Shown here piece after piece: positions 1 through 12,067 of a DNA stretch of 64,000 nucleotides (its first letter is position 1; each line of letters starts with the position of its first letter). The translations under genes and the position numbers were made by a program. The DNA comes from Chrysogorgia sp. JL179-B06 (taxonomy: Eukaryota > Cnidaria > Anthozoa > Scleralcyonacea > Chrysogorgiidae). Under the pieces are notes generated by a model. That model ran no database searches. It had not been told where the DNA came from and saw nothing but the letters and a program-made list of their open reading frames with translations. The stretch lies in assembly GCA_035772405.1 (NCBI GenBank), contig JAYKKM010000492.1:3509501-3573500 (forward strand), written 5' to 3'.

Positions 1-1138
1 CATCTACGACTGCCAAAATACAAGAGATCCACGAAAACTGCAATGTAAATAAGCTTGATGGGGCCTGAGACGACAAATAGGCGGCCATTGAATTTCGTCT
101 AGAATTTCGTAAATATTTCTGCTATATTTCCTCGTTTCACACATCTTTTTTTAGAAAAACAAAACATTGAACGCAAAAATTGAAAACGAATACTGTCGAT
201 TCGCAAAAATAAAATTTTCGATTCGCAAGTGCCAAAAATCGGCTCGCAAATTGCGAATTGCGACCTGCTAATTCGAACCCTGTACCAGACACACTTGTTC
301 TCTATTGGTTAGGTAAGATTCAAACAATTTAAGTTCGAGACCAGCTATTCCAAACTGATTATTCATCTTTTTTAGCAGAATTTTGTGGTCTATTGAAAGG
401 CTTTCCGAATATCATTAAGAAACACAACCGGTTAATTTACCATCATCCATATTTGTTAGCCACTCATAGCACTTTTTTCAAGTGCCAACACGGTTGAGTA
501 TTTTGGGCGAAAACACGATTGGAAATTCGATAGCATTGAGTTTTCGGTCAAATAAGTATATACCTGACCGAAGACTACTTTATTATTCTGGTAGTATCGA
601 AATGAGACCATAGTTTTCACATTTTCGTCTGTCATCGGATTTATAAATTGGCGACACCCTGGCTCGAATTGCCAAAAATAGACATACAGGTATCTAGAGT
701 TTACGCTATTTTACTCATTATCATCAAAATAACACGAATTGACGATAGCGAAGTGCAAGTATTGATGTTTGTCTGAGTCTATAATTTATTCTTGTTTATT
801 CTTGCATTTCCAACAATAGAAAATGGCTATTTAGGAATCCCTTGAGATTCAAATTTGGTTTGTTTGTCTGAGTTTTGGTCTGTAAATAGTAACTGTGCAA
901 TTCGCTATTGACGATTATCATCAAAATAAGGGTGAGAACAACCTGTTATCTCGTACCCAGAGCCTATGAAACTTGTCATATGATTGGTTGATGCTGAGTT
1001 CTCGCACCCAGTTTCTTTAGGAGCTATTGCTCGCGATTGGACAGGATTCATTATATGTACAGCAGTTCATGTCATATGCAAAATGACAAGGCAGATCTTG
1101 GTGGTATAGTAGCAAATATTCAAATGTATATATATATA
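1..1138. other. Non-coding, repeat-bearing flank
   Basis: No convincing exon is seen. About 779-900 resembles 22306-22405 (shared text around TTTATTCTTGCATT, then AACAATAGAAAATGGCT with small changes, then AATCCCTTGAGA), so this part belongs to a dispersed repeat of unknown type. A phrase near 945-1010 contains CTCGTACCCAG, like the ends of the small palindromic MITEs found elsewhere in the window. Confidence 0.5.
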
Positions 1139-1316
1139 TATATACGTGTAGGTTTTGGTCTACGAAATGCAAAGAGTGCTCAACAACATATAGTTACAGT
1201 AGAGCAAATTGCTACAACTTGTTTCATCTGTAAAAGAATCTTCAGTCACTGCCTGAAGATTCTTTTACAGATGAAACAAGTTGTAGCAGACCAGTTTTGA
1301 GGTAAGCGAAAATCTA
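1139..1316. repeat. TA-flanked repeat with a perfect 35-bp hairpin
   Basis: The ends of this segment (CGTGTAGGTTTTGGTCTACG and ACCAGTTTTGAGGTAAGCG) recur in reverse orientation at 61084-61142 and 62227-62287, also next to TA runs. Inside this copy 1211-1245 and 1253-1287 are perfect 35-bp inverted arms around a 7-base loop. The copies near 61.1 and 62.3 kb lack the whole hairpin region and are joined at a short TGC/GC overlap. This looks like a deletion of the palindrome or an insertion of it. Family unknown. Confidence 0.7.
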
Positions 1317-1494
1317 TATATATATATATATATATATATTAGGTGAATAGACCAAAACATGGACAATTAATATCCCAATAAGTAAGAGTGCTCGATACAA
1401 ATAGTGTAGAGCTATAGTTATAAAGTATATGTAAAATCTAAACTTTTACAGATGCCGTAACACTGTGTTTCATGCCTGAGGCAATCATCAGACG

Positions 1495-1499
<5 letters not shown>

Positions 1500-1585
<86 letters not shown>

Positions 1586-1592
1586 ATATATA
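1500..1592. repeat. (TA)n microsatellite
   Basis: A nearly uninterrupted TA dinucleotide run. It abuts the Tc1/mariner-like MITE that follows, and the two together look like one TA tract split by an insertion. Confidence 0.95.
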
Positions 1593-2064
<472 letters not shown>

Positions 2065-2065
2065 G

Positions 2066-2160
2066 TAATCACTCGATTTCACTCGATCAAATTACTACTG
2101 TACATGTTGAAAGGATTTATGGTGAAGGAAAATTTCGAGTGTTGGAACACATACTGATAC
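2066..2160. repeat. TA-tract-associated dispersed repeat
   Basis: This stretch (CACTCGATCAAA ... TTGAAAGGATTTATGGTGAAGG ... TTTCGAGTGTTGGAA) recurs at about 59725-59800, 59845-59920 and 60180-60265, each time beside a TA run and in the same orientation. It is therefore a unit of a TA-linked repeat family found at both ends of the window. Confidence 0.8.
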
Positions 2161-2779
2161 ACCCTAAGACCAAACCTAATATGTGGGCAATAAATGTGCT
2201 TACAAGTGTATTATTGTGATGGTTATTTTAATATTTTCCTTGCTGTGTCATGCCGCGACAATTATTGACAACAAATATTAACTATAGTTAATTATACGAC
2301 AACAAATATTAGGGTCCTTGGCATATAGATCGGCTATACAAAACCGCGGTTTTAAAAAAACTATTACTAGCTTACTAGTTAATGCTATTTAAATACCTGT
2401 TGACGATTCCTCAAACTTACCTAAAGTTAATTCCTTACTCGACGTCATATCTTCAGTTGTACTGCTCAATACAGAAAGGTAAGCGACACGGCATTCTCGT
2501 ATTTCTTGATTAAGTTTTAGCGAACTTGCAGATGAAGATGACAATGAACTTTTCATTTTAAATAATAAAGGAGCTTCGCCTTTTGAATACGCTGTTTCTT
2601 TAGTTAAATTGAACCTACTGTAGGGATCAAAAAGGAGAAAATATCCTCATGCTATGATGAAGACTGTTTGAATGATTGAATGAAGCGTCAATTTTGTTAT
2701 TTGGTAAATAAACTGTCGCCATGTTGACAGATAGTAAGTACTTCAAGTAATCGCATTTTAATGGTTTTTTGAATTGCAA
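2161..2779. other. No feature seen
   Basis: AT-rich sequence without a coding frame, tRNA or clear repeat that I can support. Confidence 0.4.
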
Positions 2780-3110
2780 TAATAATAATAATAATAATAA
2801 TAATAAGACGTATTTACAACAATATATTCTTAAAGTTACTTTTAAAACTAATTACAGTTTCATTATAAGATAAAGCCTACTACATATATTACCACTATGA
2901 ACAAAAAACTATTTAAATAAATTCCACAGTTTTGGTGCTGCAACCGAGAATGTTCTGTCTCCACGAGTCACCGTTTTGGATTTTGGCTCAAGTAGCAGAT
3001 TTCGGTCAGATGATCTCAAAGCACGAGTAGGTTTATATTTAGTTAGCAAATCAGTAATATAAACAGGCGCCTGGCATGAAAGTGATTATAATATTAGTAT
3101 CTTAAAAACA
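2780..3110 (-). pseudogene. CR1/L2-like LINE 3' end
   Basis: Read on the minus strand, 3040-2925 encodes the C-terminus typical of CR1/L2-like reverse-transcriptase polyproteins (SSDRNLLLEPKSKTVT..., then GDRTFSVAAPKLWN). The lower-coordinate end is an AAT microsatellite (2778-2804), consistent with the short-repeat tails of such LINEs. Only the extreme 3' end is present, so this is a dead 5'-truncated copy. Confidence 0.75.
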
Positions 3111-3863
3111 ATCCTTGATCTTACCGGCAACCAGTGAAGATTTCCGATTTTTTGCGTCTACGCGTTGCTAAGCAACGTAACGCATTGTAAAAGGACTCAC
3201 GGACGGACTGGCAAGTTTTATGACGTTTTGTGACGTAAGAGAGATTGCGCCTCGTGACTCTCGATAGAACGTGAATCTTTTTTTTTGAATTCTTTGATGC
3301 GATTTTATTGTCAAGGTAAGACGACTAATAATTAGGATAGGCTGTTAAACTAAATTTTACACAGCGAGATATCATCTGCGATTTTTTGCATAAAATTCAT
3401 CTTACAAACAATAGTTTATTACTTTTATGTTTTATCGAAGTTTGTCAGCATATTTCTCAGAAAATTTGACGGCTTTTTTTCTTCTATTTTTAGGTGTATA
3501 TATATTCGTGTGAGTTCATCGATTCTCACATCCATGATTGGCATTCGATCAGATACAATCTGCCTTAGTTGAGACGAAGCCATTGCGTTGTGCTCGTTAT
3601 AGTCCATTGTGCTTGTTAAAATCAATCTAAACGAAGCCATTGTGTTCGTTGAAAGTAACTGTCTACAAAATTACTGAAAAAACTGCAGAAAGCTGAAAGC
3701 CTCTGCACTTGTCAAAATTATAAACATATTTGAGCAATACAGAGCCTTTGGGAGCGGGTTTACCCCCTAAAACGACTACGGGGGAGGTTATACAGAGCCA
3801 GAATACTTCTGGTCACCAAGGTATCTTTTGGAATAGTGCATAATATATACCCCAACATTACAA

Positions 3864-4505
3864 CGGCTCACAGAACAATATAAAAGTTGGAATCAAGTAA
3901 ATAGTGTGGTTTGCTCAAATGTCGAGAATGGAAAATGTGTTGAAGAAAATCCAGGGCCTACCATATATCATATATGATGTAGTTGATCCATCTAAAAACT
4001 ATATGTGCTGATTTTAGCTAAAGCGATATGAGAAAATTTAGACTACATGCCGGTAAACAATGTGTAGCCAGGCCCATGTCTTCGAATGCAATAATATATA
4101 ATCAAATAAAATATATTACTTCATGGGAATATGGTATCCACTATTCCTAAATAAAATTTGTCTGCTGGAAGAAATAGCCTTTATACTTACATATTTGTTT
4201 GTTATTGACCGATGTTCCATTGTTGACGACAAGTAGCGATGAACCTTATTTCATTGCAAAATGCTCTCGATAATATGTTTTTGGATTCACAATTAAATTA
4301 TCAACATTGTCTGTTGACAATTGACTGCAGCACTGTTGCAATTTTTAAAACTAATGAAGGCAAGTTTAAAATTTTTTATTCTCATTCCAGTGATTTATAT
4401 GGCATTCCACACCCATGTGGGAAATGTGTGCTGGTTGTTGTTGAAAGAATAAATAACCTTGTGATTTACTTTCAAAATACTTTACCATTGAAATTAGGGG
4501 GGTAA
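3864..4505 (+). pseudogene. 2A-like motif and transposon-borne cysteine protease remnant
   Basis: One frame (about 3864-4013) contains GKCVEENPGP at 3930-3959, which resembles the ribosome-skipping 2A motif (D-V/I-E-x-N-P-G-P) but has Cys where Asp is expected. After a stop, the frame shows HAGKQCVA at about 4046-4071, matching GHNAGKQCVAMS at 27.88 kb. It looks like the catalytic-Cys motif of the UL36/OTU-like cysteine proteases carried by some cnidarian transposons. A downstream open frame (4239-4505, 88 codons) contains LLTIDCSTVAIF and FYSHSSDLYGIPHP, where the family usually has an Asp-x-His motif; here the Asp is Tyr. Frameshifts and stops show it is inactive. The family assignment is from memory of the motif pattern. 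Confidence 0.55.
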
Positions 4506-4564
4506 CTATTCAGTTAGCAAATTCTGAGATAACTCAAAACAACAGCTTCACACTTATGAAAGTG

Positions 4565-4690
4565 TAGACTGGATATTCAACCAAAATCTGGATATTCAAC
4601 CAAAATATGGATATCCAACCAAAATCTGGATATTCAAGCAAAATGTGGACATACAGTACATCCATTACCAAAATCTGGACATGCAACATC
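4565..4690. repeat. 19-bp minisatellite (short array)
   Basis: About six copies of a unit like GGATATTCAACCAAAATCT, with variants GGACATGCAACC. A far longer array of the same unit is at 32447-33165, followed by the same downstream sequence, so both belong to one repeated element. Confidence 0.9.
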
Positions 4691-5235
4691 ACAAATCCAC
4701 ATTTATTGCATCAAAACACCAAGGAATCTTTGCGATATTTAAATAGATATTGATAATAGATTTCCTTCAAAGTAACTTATCCAAACATAGTGAGTGTGGG
4801 AATATTACCATATTTAACCATACCTGGGCTTATAGAAGTTTCTTGTACAATTTTAATATTAGTTTTAATTTATTAATGTATCTTCCAGTAATACATGACT
4901 TGACAAGGAAAATAAATTGTAATATTCTTATTCTAAAATTGTAATATTTTTATTCTGGCAGATCTATTGTCAACTAAAAAGCTGGAATATTACAAAAAGT
5001 TCTATTAATTTGTTAGATATTGAACACAATGTTCACTAAAAAGCTTTTAATTATTTATTAAAGTGACATGTTTATGAAAATAATGTATAGTACAGTGATA
5101 TAACAAATGTGTAAAATATTTTGGCCATTTACTGTTTTCGAACTGTTTAATAGGTATAGTATCTGCACTCTACCATATGTTTCTGTTATTGATGTTCTGT
5201 ATTTCTTACCCAAAATGCAAGTTGCCTAAGACCAA
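4691..5235. repeat. Dispersed element, 3' part (copy 1)
   Basis: This segment aligns with 33166-33725 (for example TTGCATCAAAACACCAAGGAATC, GATAATAGATTTCCTTCAAAG, TTGATGTTCTGTATTTCTTACCC). Similarity stops in both copies at GTTGcCTAA/GTTGtCTAA. An end of the CTRR type would fit a Helitron 3' terminus, but I see no clear terminal hairpin, so that identity is only a suggestion. Confidence 0.7.
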
Positions 5236-5319
5236 GTGCTAAAGCACTACAATACCCATCGGTAGTGTAGCACCATGCCCATGTATATATGCAGTCAATG
5301 CATGAGATAAGCAATGGGC

Positions 5320-5850
5320 TATACCACTGATGGGTGTATAGTTTTACCACAAGAAATATCTTTGTTATTAGTTAGTTTTTAATGGTTAATATATCTGCAC
5401 AAGTCCACCAATTTATGTGTAAAGTAATGATTTTCGTTCACCTGAAATCATTATAGCAATCACTTCCAACAATTGAATTTAAATACCAAATATTAATTGT
5501 TTCCAGTTTTACTACTATACATCTGTGCCACGATAATTACGCCCAAACGTAAGACGCATGTACGCATTGCGTACCTATTTTTAACCCCTGCAACAAGTCT
5601 AGCAGCTGTATTTTGAATTCGCTGTAACTTCTGGTAGCCATATAGGATGCTACTACAGCTGTCAAGTTTTGATGTTATGAATGAATGCACCAACTTCTCA
5701 CAGTCCTTTTTACTCAAATGTTTCATGATCTTGCCAATATTGGTGATAGCCAAAGTGGCCGATTTACAAATGTTATTTACATGAGTATTTAATTTTAAAT
5801 GTCTATCAACAACAACACCGAGATCACGTGTAATACATAGGTTAAAACCT
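5320..5850 (-). pseudogene. CR1/L2-like LINE 3' fragment
   Basis: The minus strand from about 5845 down encodes LGVVVDRHLKLNTHVNNICK followed by SFITSKLDSCSSILYG and LQRIQNTAARLVAG. This is the conserved region just after the reverse-transcriptase palm in CR1/L2-like LINEs. The 3' tail (about 5330-5580) is shared with 38284-38415, showing another copy of the same LINE family. It is 5'-truncated and non-functional. Confidence 0.75.
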
Positions 5851-6267
5851 TAAAAACTTTATCAAGAAAACTTTACCACAAAAAACAGGTTTTTACGAAT
5901 TGGGTACACGTTCTCGTAATATTAAAGGGAGTTTAAGATCTACGACGCATCAACCTCAACGATGCGGCCCTCAAAATGTTCAATAAGCAGTGTTAAAGAG
6001 TCATGAGAGAGGTTCAGATATACTTTGCGTGCTCATATTTTGCTCGCGGCCATTTTCTTATTTGAGTAATTCCTAATTCCTTTCCTTCATTAATCCGATA
6101 ATAATCTAGTCAATATTATCGTATTATTAATTAGTTTACATTGTTTTGAGAAGTAGTCACTTCGTTATATATAGGTTTTCATTTATTTTTCTCAAACCGT
6201 AATTCTTTCGCTGGTATTTTTGCGAACGAAATGGGAGCATTCTTTGAACGAAATGGAAGCAAATTTT
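5851..6267. other. No feature seen
   Basis: No coding signal or repeat that I can support between the LINE fragment and the Polinton remnant. Confidence 0.35.
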
Positions 6268-8980
6268 TTACAAAAACTTCGCGATCAACGATCCACCACC
6301 GAGCCCAAATGCCCCAAGTCCAACAACGATACTTTGATATTTTTGCATCTCTGGAGATGGAGTGTAGTATTCGTCAAGTTGAGGTTCCCTTGTGAATGTT
6401 CTTAATTCCTTCGAAGTTGATTGTCTGAACTTTCCTGAGAAGATCGAGACTTTTATTTGTCTCATTAATGTTTTGATTTGTATCAGACAATCGTTGACGC
6501 AACTCTTGGATCGCGGCGATCTTTTTCGCGACCTCATTTTAGTACCAGTATTCTTTAGCTTTTGCCAACGTCTCTAGTGCCTTGTTAGTGACGTTTCGTC
6601 TCATCCAAGTAACCACCTTTATCAATTTTACTGAATAGATACGACGTTGCCGAGAACGCCACGGCCGCCGAGAGGGTGCACTTCCCATTTATTTAAGGAC
6701 GATATATTTGACTCATCATTAGACTTTCTGTGTCTTGACAAGTTTTCTCTTGATATTGTTCTTCCGCAGTCACATTCTAGAACATCTGAGCTAGTAAAGC
6801 TCGGGTTTTCCGCTCGACCGTTTTGGCTTGTCTGTCATTGTCTTGACGCAACAGTTAACATCTATATCGAAGCCATTTCGCGAGAATATCTCCAAGCTGG
6901 CGACTTTCCACAACACTAATAGAAAGGACTTGAACGGAGTCGATAAGGCTGAGGTAAATACTGAAATAATAAAAAGCTGAGAGAAATTAAGTATGCGAGA
7001 CTTGAGATTAATCTTAGACATCCATACGGATATGTTGTAACACCTGAGGAATAAAAATTATATACGCTATAATAAAAATGCCGCGCAAGTCGAAGAATGT
7101 AGATGCATGAGAATCTCGTAGAAATTCTTGTCGAGGATTTGAAAAACGCGGAAGACACAATCGCGATAAGAGACATTCTCTTTGTGGACGTTAGCTCATT
7201 TTCACTTAAGTTATCAACCAGTTTGGATAGACCAGAACTCATAAATTTAAAACTGTCAATGAATTATATCTAATCTCACGAAAGTCATCAACCTCTTTAC
7301 TCTTCCTCTCATCCCAGTGTGGTGTCGATTTTAATTGTCTTACTGAATGGGATATAGTTCTCCTCTGTGGTTTGGATACGCTTTATATCGCCATCCGATT
7401 CCGTTTCACCAAGGCTTTTGATGAAAATATGTGCGTTGTACCCACTAAGATTGTGGAAAACAACGCGGAAGAACTTTTGAATTTGAGATTACACTCGTCG
7501 TGAGCCGCTCCTCTAAATTTCCCATTGAGCTCCTCTAAATTTTCCACTTAGGTGACAGTGGTCTCTAACCTTGCTATTCTTAAGCTCACAACTACCATCA
7601 ACCGGTACTTTCCTATTACAAATATGACACTTGGTTGCCTTTCGTAATTTTTCTTATCACTGTCAGTTAGATACGTTCAACGGCTTCCTCTAATTGTAAG
7701 ACAAACTCTTTAGCAACATCATCGTCTGGATTTTTCTTTGTGAATAACACTGGTTCCTCCCAATGGATATTATCGTCAAACCATTTCACATGAAAACAGA
7801 ATCCTGACGGGGAGTGGTGCTGGTAGGGTGTTGTGTAGCTTTTGGTTTTGTCCTTTTCATCTGTGGGAATTTTCTCGATAAACGCTTCCTAGTCTGCGTA
7901 GATAACAAAAAGAACGTTAAGGGCTCGATTTCCGTTTCTAAATGCAATGTCTTCTAGCTCCCTCTTGGTATTTTGGTTGTAATACAGTCAATGTTAGAAC
8001 AATACTCTTCATGTTGGTCTAGTGACACTTCAGTCTTAAACGAGTTTAGAAGGCGATAACAGAAAAAACCTTTTGTGTCCAAACGTTTATTTGAGATGAC
8101 AAGAGTCTACTCATATTTTTAATCCATACTAGTGTGTGTTGGCCTCCTCAATTGTTTTAGATGTAGCAGCCCACTTGAAACACTCGTTGTCGTTTTCGTT
8201 TTTCACGTTGATGATGCAATTTTTCACACTCAACTTTCTTGGTGTCTTAATGTAGGACGAACCACTCAGTGGAGCGTAGTGATCTACTGGAATGGTGAGT
8301 TTTGTAATGGTTTTCATTCTCCAGTTGCTTCCCTGTTTTAAGAAATTTGAGAAGTTTAGTAATTGTCTCAGTCTTTGAGCGAAAGGATGCTCATGGTGCC
8401 TCCATTTCACCATTATCGGTGGTTCTAACCATGACACATTCTAAATTGAATTTGGTTTTTAACCCCTTGGTGGTGGGCGCTTTCATTTTGGTTAAATAAC
8501 CGAGAGGATCATACCCTGGTATCCCTTCTATGGTAAAGTCACGGACAAAACCCATTATCGACGATTCACTCTCTACTATTTGTGACTCTTTGTAAAGCTC
8601 GACAACCTTTTGCTTAAAAAACCTAAAGCGCCACGGTTACTTCGTCTCTAATAAGCCAATCGTACCAAGCGTCTAGCTTCGTTCGGAATGGGAGTTGGTC
8701 TCTTTCTTGACTTAGGCGCAGGTGTAGGAGTCATGACTGGAGTTGGTCACTATACTCCATTCCAAATTGGCTTTGGTGTGTATTTCACAAGCCAATCATA
8801 CCAAGCGTTTAATCTCATTCTAACTCGTCTTAACGCCGACGGTGGAGGTGTCGTTATTAGTCTCCTTGGTGGGGCTTGTATTGAAGCTATGACTGGGGTT
8901 GGGTCAATGTTTGGTGAGTTCATTATGTTTCCAACATGAGGCATGTCTTTATTTATGGATATAATTTTTATGTTAGGGAA
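6268..8980 (-). pseudogene. Polinton/Maverick remnant with family-B DNA polymerase pieces
   Basis: Several minus-strand frames carry phrases typical of the protein-primed DNA polymerase of Polinton elements. AWYDWLVKYTPKPIWNGV is at about 8755-8810 with a second AWYDWL near 8650. A block at about 8150-8290 has GSSYIKTPRKLSVK and NENDNECFKWA, and more weakly readable pieces continue down to about 7190 (SFKFMSSGLSKLVDNL). Frames change repeatedly and stops interrupt them, so the gene is broken in many places. A short frame at 6268-6537 (QKYQSIVVGLGAFGLGGGSL) looks like a small glycine-rich membrane-protein gene of such an element. Neither the terminal repeats nor the integrase or capsid genes were found. 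Polintons are virus-like elements; this copy is decayed. Confidence 0.65.
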
Positions 8981-9039
8981 CTCCCCCAAATTTTGATTTA
9001 AACCTATCAATCAAAATGTATTTAAAAAGGGGCGTGTGA

Positions 9040-9560
9040 AGTAGTAGGTAGGTAAAATCTTTATTTAAAAATAACACGCTAGCCCCAACAACAATAGCTG
9101 ATTTCCATGAGGGGCGTGTTTACATACAAAGAATACTATAACACAAATAGAAATTATAGGTATAAAAAACTTAACTAAAAACTACATCAACTAACTATAT
9201 ACAAGATAAGAGCAAGAAGAGGAAGTGAAACACGAATCAAGGCCTAATATGGTTTTTAAAAGTGTAAAGAGTCTCCGCAGTCTTCGCTTCACAAGATAGT
9301 TGATTCCGTAGCATAGCACGTCCACTAAATTTAAATGTCTTTTTAAAAAATTCTTTTCTGGGTTTTGGAATTTTCAAATCTGTTAAATTGTTGCGAAGAT
9401 TATAAGTATCTGGAAAAGTGACGAAGTACCTGCATAAGATTTTATTCTTATTATCACAGAATTTAATGTCGGTTCGCGCGAACAAATTCAGTCGCAGAGT
9501 GGAAAACCATATGAGAGTCTTTGTAATCATTTCCGGCGTAAACATCCAACATTATCAGGC
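9040..9560 (-). pseudogene. CR1/L2-like LINE 3' end
   Basis: The minus-strand frame 9545-9237 includes YNLRNNLTDLKIPKPRKEFF and FSGRAMLRNQL, the conserved C-terminal block of CR1/L2-like LINE polyproteins, and ends with a run of stops in the 3' untranslated part. 5'-truncated copy. Confidence 0.75.
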
Positions 9561-9700
9561 AGCTTTGCGCCTGCTTTGCTAAAGCCAGTTCTGGTTGGAT
9601 GATTTAATGTTAAGTTCATGGGGCCCGGGGGACTATATATTAGGTCCGTTTTAAACGTGCCGAACTCAATGCAAATTAGCTTATAGATTATGCTCATTTG

Positions 9701-10255
9701 CATGGACGTAGCCAGGGGGGCTCCCCCTTTGCTTGTTGAACTAAAACCAAAAATTCAACTAAATATTTTACAGTACATGATTAATTTGTTTACAGATTGC
9801 TTGTTCTTCATAAACTCATCACAAAACAAAGTGCTTGTGCTACGGAAAAAGTCAAACTGTTTACATTAGTCTCGTAATTTAAATTCTTTCGGTGTTCAGT
9901 ACGTTTTCTTTTTAATAAACCTACGCCTTTTTTAAAATAAGCAAACAATTGTGTTTTGTGTTTTACTGTCAGAATAAATAATGAAAGGCTGGATTTTATA
10001 ACTAATTATTAGCACGATGTAAAAGCTAAAAATGAAATTTCTAGCCATCGTCTGGTGGCCTAATTTCGCAAAAAATCATGTTAGAAATTGCTGTAAAAGC
10101 ACTTCTGGGCCTTTCAAAATTGAAAATTTTCCTGTGGGACGATGCATCCCCCAGACTTCCCAGCCACAATCGTGGCTTTGCCGCGAACATATAGCCACGA
10201 CTTCCTTCATTCTCCACAGGGCTCCCCCCATTTGAAGATTCTGGCTACGTCCCTG
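9701..10255. mobile_element. hAT-like MITE (GGACGTAGCCAG ends)
   Basis: The left end CATGGACGTAGCCAG and right end CTGGCTACGTCCCTG form a 15-bp terminal inverted repeat with one mismatch. G/C-rich tracts follow inside each end (GGGGGGCTCCCCC and GGGCTCCCCCC), as in cnidarian hAT MITEs. I see no 8-bp target duplication. Internal sequence around 10047-10130 recurs inverted at about 28790-28880, confirming a dispersed family. Confidence 0.6.
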
Positions 10256-11340
10256 TGTGAAGTTCGACGACTTATCTGGGCCGCTTACGCACTTCCCTTG
10301 CATTAGAATATTATAGAAATTGAGAATTATTAGGAATATTCAATGGCAACAGGCATTTCTATTGTGCGAATTAAATTATCAGTAATTAGTTCTAGCCGAG
10401 CAATTGACAAATTTGCCTAGTGGAAAACAGGTTTAAGTTATATTCAACAGGATAATATACTCTAATGATATTTCATTAGAAACAGGGACTTACTTTACAG
10501 TATAAAATATTCAAATATTAAATATTCAAGTATTATATACAAATCAATATGTAACTTTAGATTACTTTTAAACCCCTGCAAGTTTCCTGCTTCTGCGACA
10601 GTTTGTGGCAGGCTATTCCATCGATTAATAGACTGCTAATCCAATAATATAAGTTCTAGCTTGTACGAAAACATTATTACAGTTGTATGAAAACATAATA
10701 TTTTATATTAGTCAGATTTATTATTAAAAAGACAGTGGTTTGTTACATTGTGTTTGCTGGTGTCCATGCATGGGTAGATCCTTGTCATTGAATTGCTTAA
10801 TTTTAATAAGATTAGTAGCAAAAATATTATATGTAGTACTATTGATTTTGTTGTGAAAATTTTACTTTGTTTATCAACTGATATAATACCCCAATAGTTT
10901 CCTGTAGCAGGTTATATATCGTCAAAATATATTTAAAGACAAACAAGTGAAAATTAAATGAAAGATATTAATGAAAGGACATCAATTACTATGTAGCCAT
11001 AATTCATAAAGGACATTCATTTAGTAATTTATTGAAAAACTGATTATTGAAATATAGGAAAGTATATATATATGTACATATGTGCGTACATGTCTCCATA
11101 TTGACTTTACGTACCGATGAAGACATAGTCGACACGGAGAGAGCTGCAGCCTATGCAGGTTGTAATTTTGTCAACGATGTATTTTGGGTAAAACACTTCA
11201 CGGATCATGAATAATAGATTGCAATAAGCTTTTAAATAGTATCACTGAGATATAGTACTATTTATGACCAAGTAAATTGGCGATACGAATGACGGGACAT
11301 TTTCTTACTCGCAGGATAAGAGGCTTCAGTATAACTGTTG
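10256..11340. promoter_or_regulatory. Upstream region of the NXPE-like gene
   Basis: About 1.1 kb of AT-rich DNA before the presumed initiator ATG. I see no other coding signal. Any promoter must lie here or in an unseen upstream exon. No TATA box or initiator can be singled out. Confidence 0.3.
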
Positions 11341-12067
11341 ATGACAAAGAAGTATTTATTATTTATCACGCTATTGTTATTTACATCTCTATGGACTGTG
11401 GCCGTGGTTCGATACGTTTTTCCTACTGAAAACTACCTGTTGCCATCGAAAAGCTTGCACAAAGTCGACGATCGACCAAGAACATTTACGTTCAGTGATA
11501 GAATAATTAACGCAAACAAACGTACAGTTAGTTCTGCTAAAATCTATGACCATGACCAATCTTCTCTGCATGAGAAGACAGAAAAAAGGCCGAAACCTTC
11601 GCAAAATTTTATAAACAACGATGATTTATTGGAGCGTTACACAGGTAGCTTTGGGAGGGACTGGTGTCGCATCCGTCGAGCGAGGCTGGACTGGAAAGAA
11701 TATTTAGCTCCGTGTGGTGAACATACAAGATGGGGAACAAAAGATGTTGAGAGGGTGGCAAAGATCAGAACAAACGCAAGTAATAGTTTGATCTTTAATT
11801 GGGATATTCGACCAGCAGGAGAGTTCAGTAGGTTTTTTATCCAGTCAAGAACGTCGGCTAATGAAACAAAACATATTGGTGGAGATGCATGGCGTATTCG
11901 TATTAATGGCGAAGCATCAGTTAGCCCTACTATTTTTGACCATAAAAATGGCACTTATGAGATTGTTTTCCTGCTGATAGAATCTGGAGTTTATCAACTG
12001 CATGTGGTACTCGATTATAGTTTGTGTGATGGACTCAAAGATCCGCCAATTGACTGGTATAAAAAAG
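11341..12067 (+). CDS. NXPE family member-like protein, exon 1 (N-terminal)
   Basis: This is the first of five exons of one gene (with 21061-21192, 21630-21770, 23242-23489 and 24680-25114). Exon lengths of 727, 132, 141, 248 and 435 bases keep one frame through phases 1, 1, 1 and 0, giving 560 residues. Residues about 5-25 (YLLFITLLLFTSLWTVAVVR) form a signal anchor, so the protein should enter the secretory pathway as a type II membrane or secreted protein. The rest of this exon contains the Ig-like N-terminal half (FGRDWCRIRRARLDWKEY..., DYSLCDGL) characteristic of NXPE proteins. The open frame runs one codon upstream only through TTG, so ATG at 11341 is the chosen start. The donor is AAAAAG|GTATTT. 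The NXPE domain fold is known but the substrate is not; family members are expanded in cnidarians. No stop or frameshift is seen, so the gene looks intact. Confidence 0.85.

Noticed and set aside
8688..8939. A plus-strand Gly-rich 83-codon gene
   Set aside because: It is the antisense shadow of the Polinton polymerase region, which has recognisable motifs on the minus strand.
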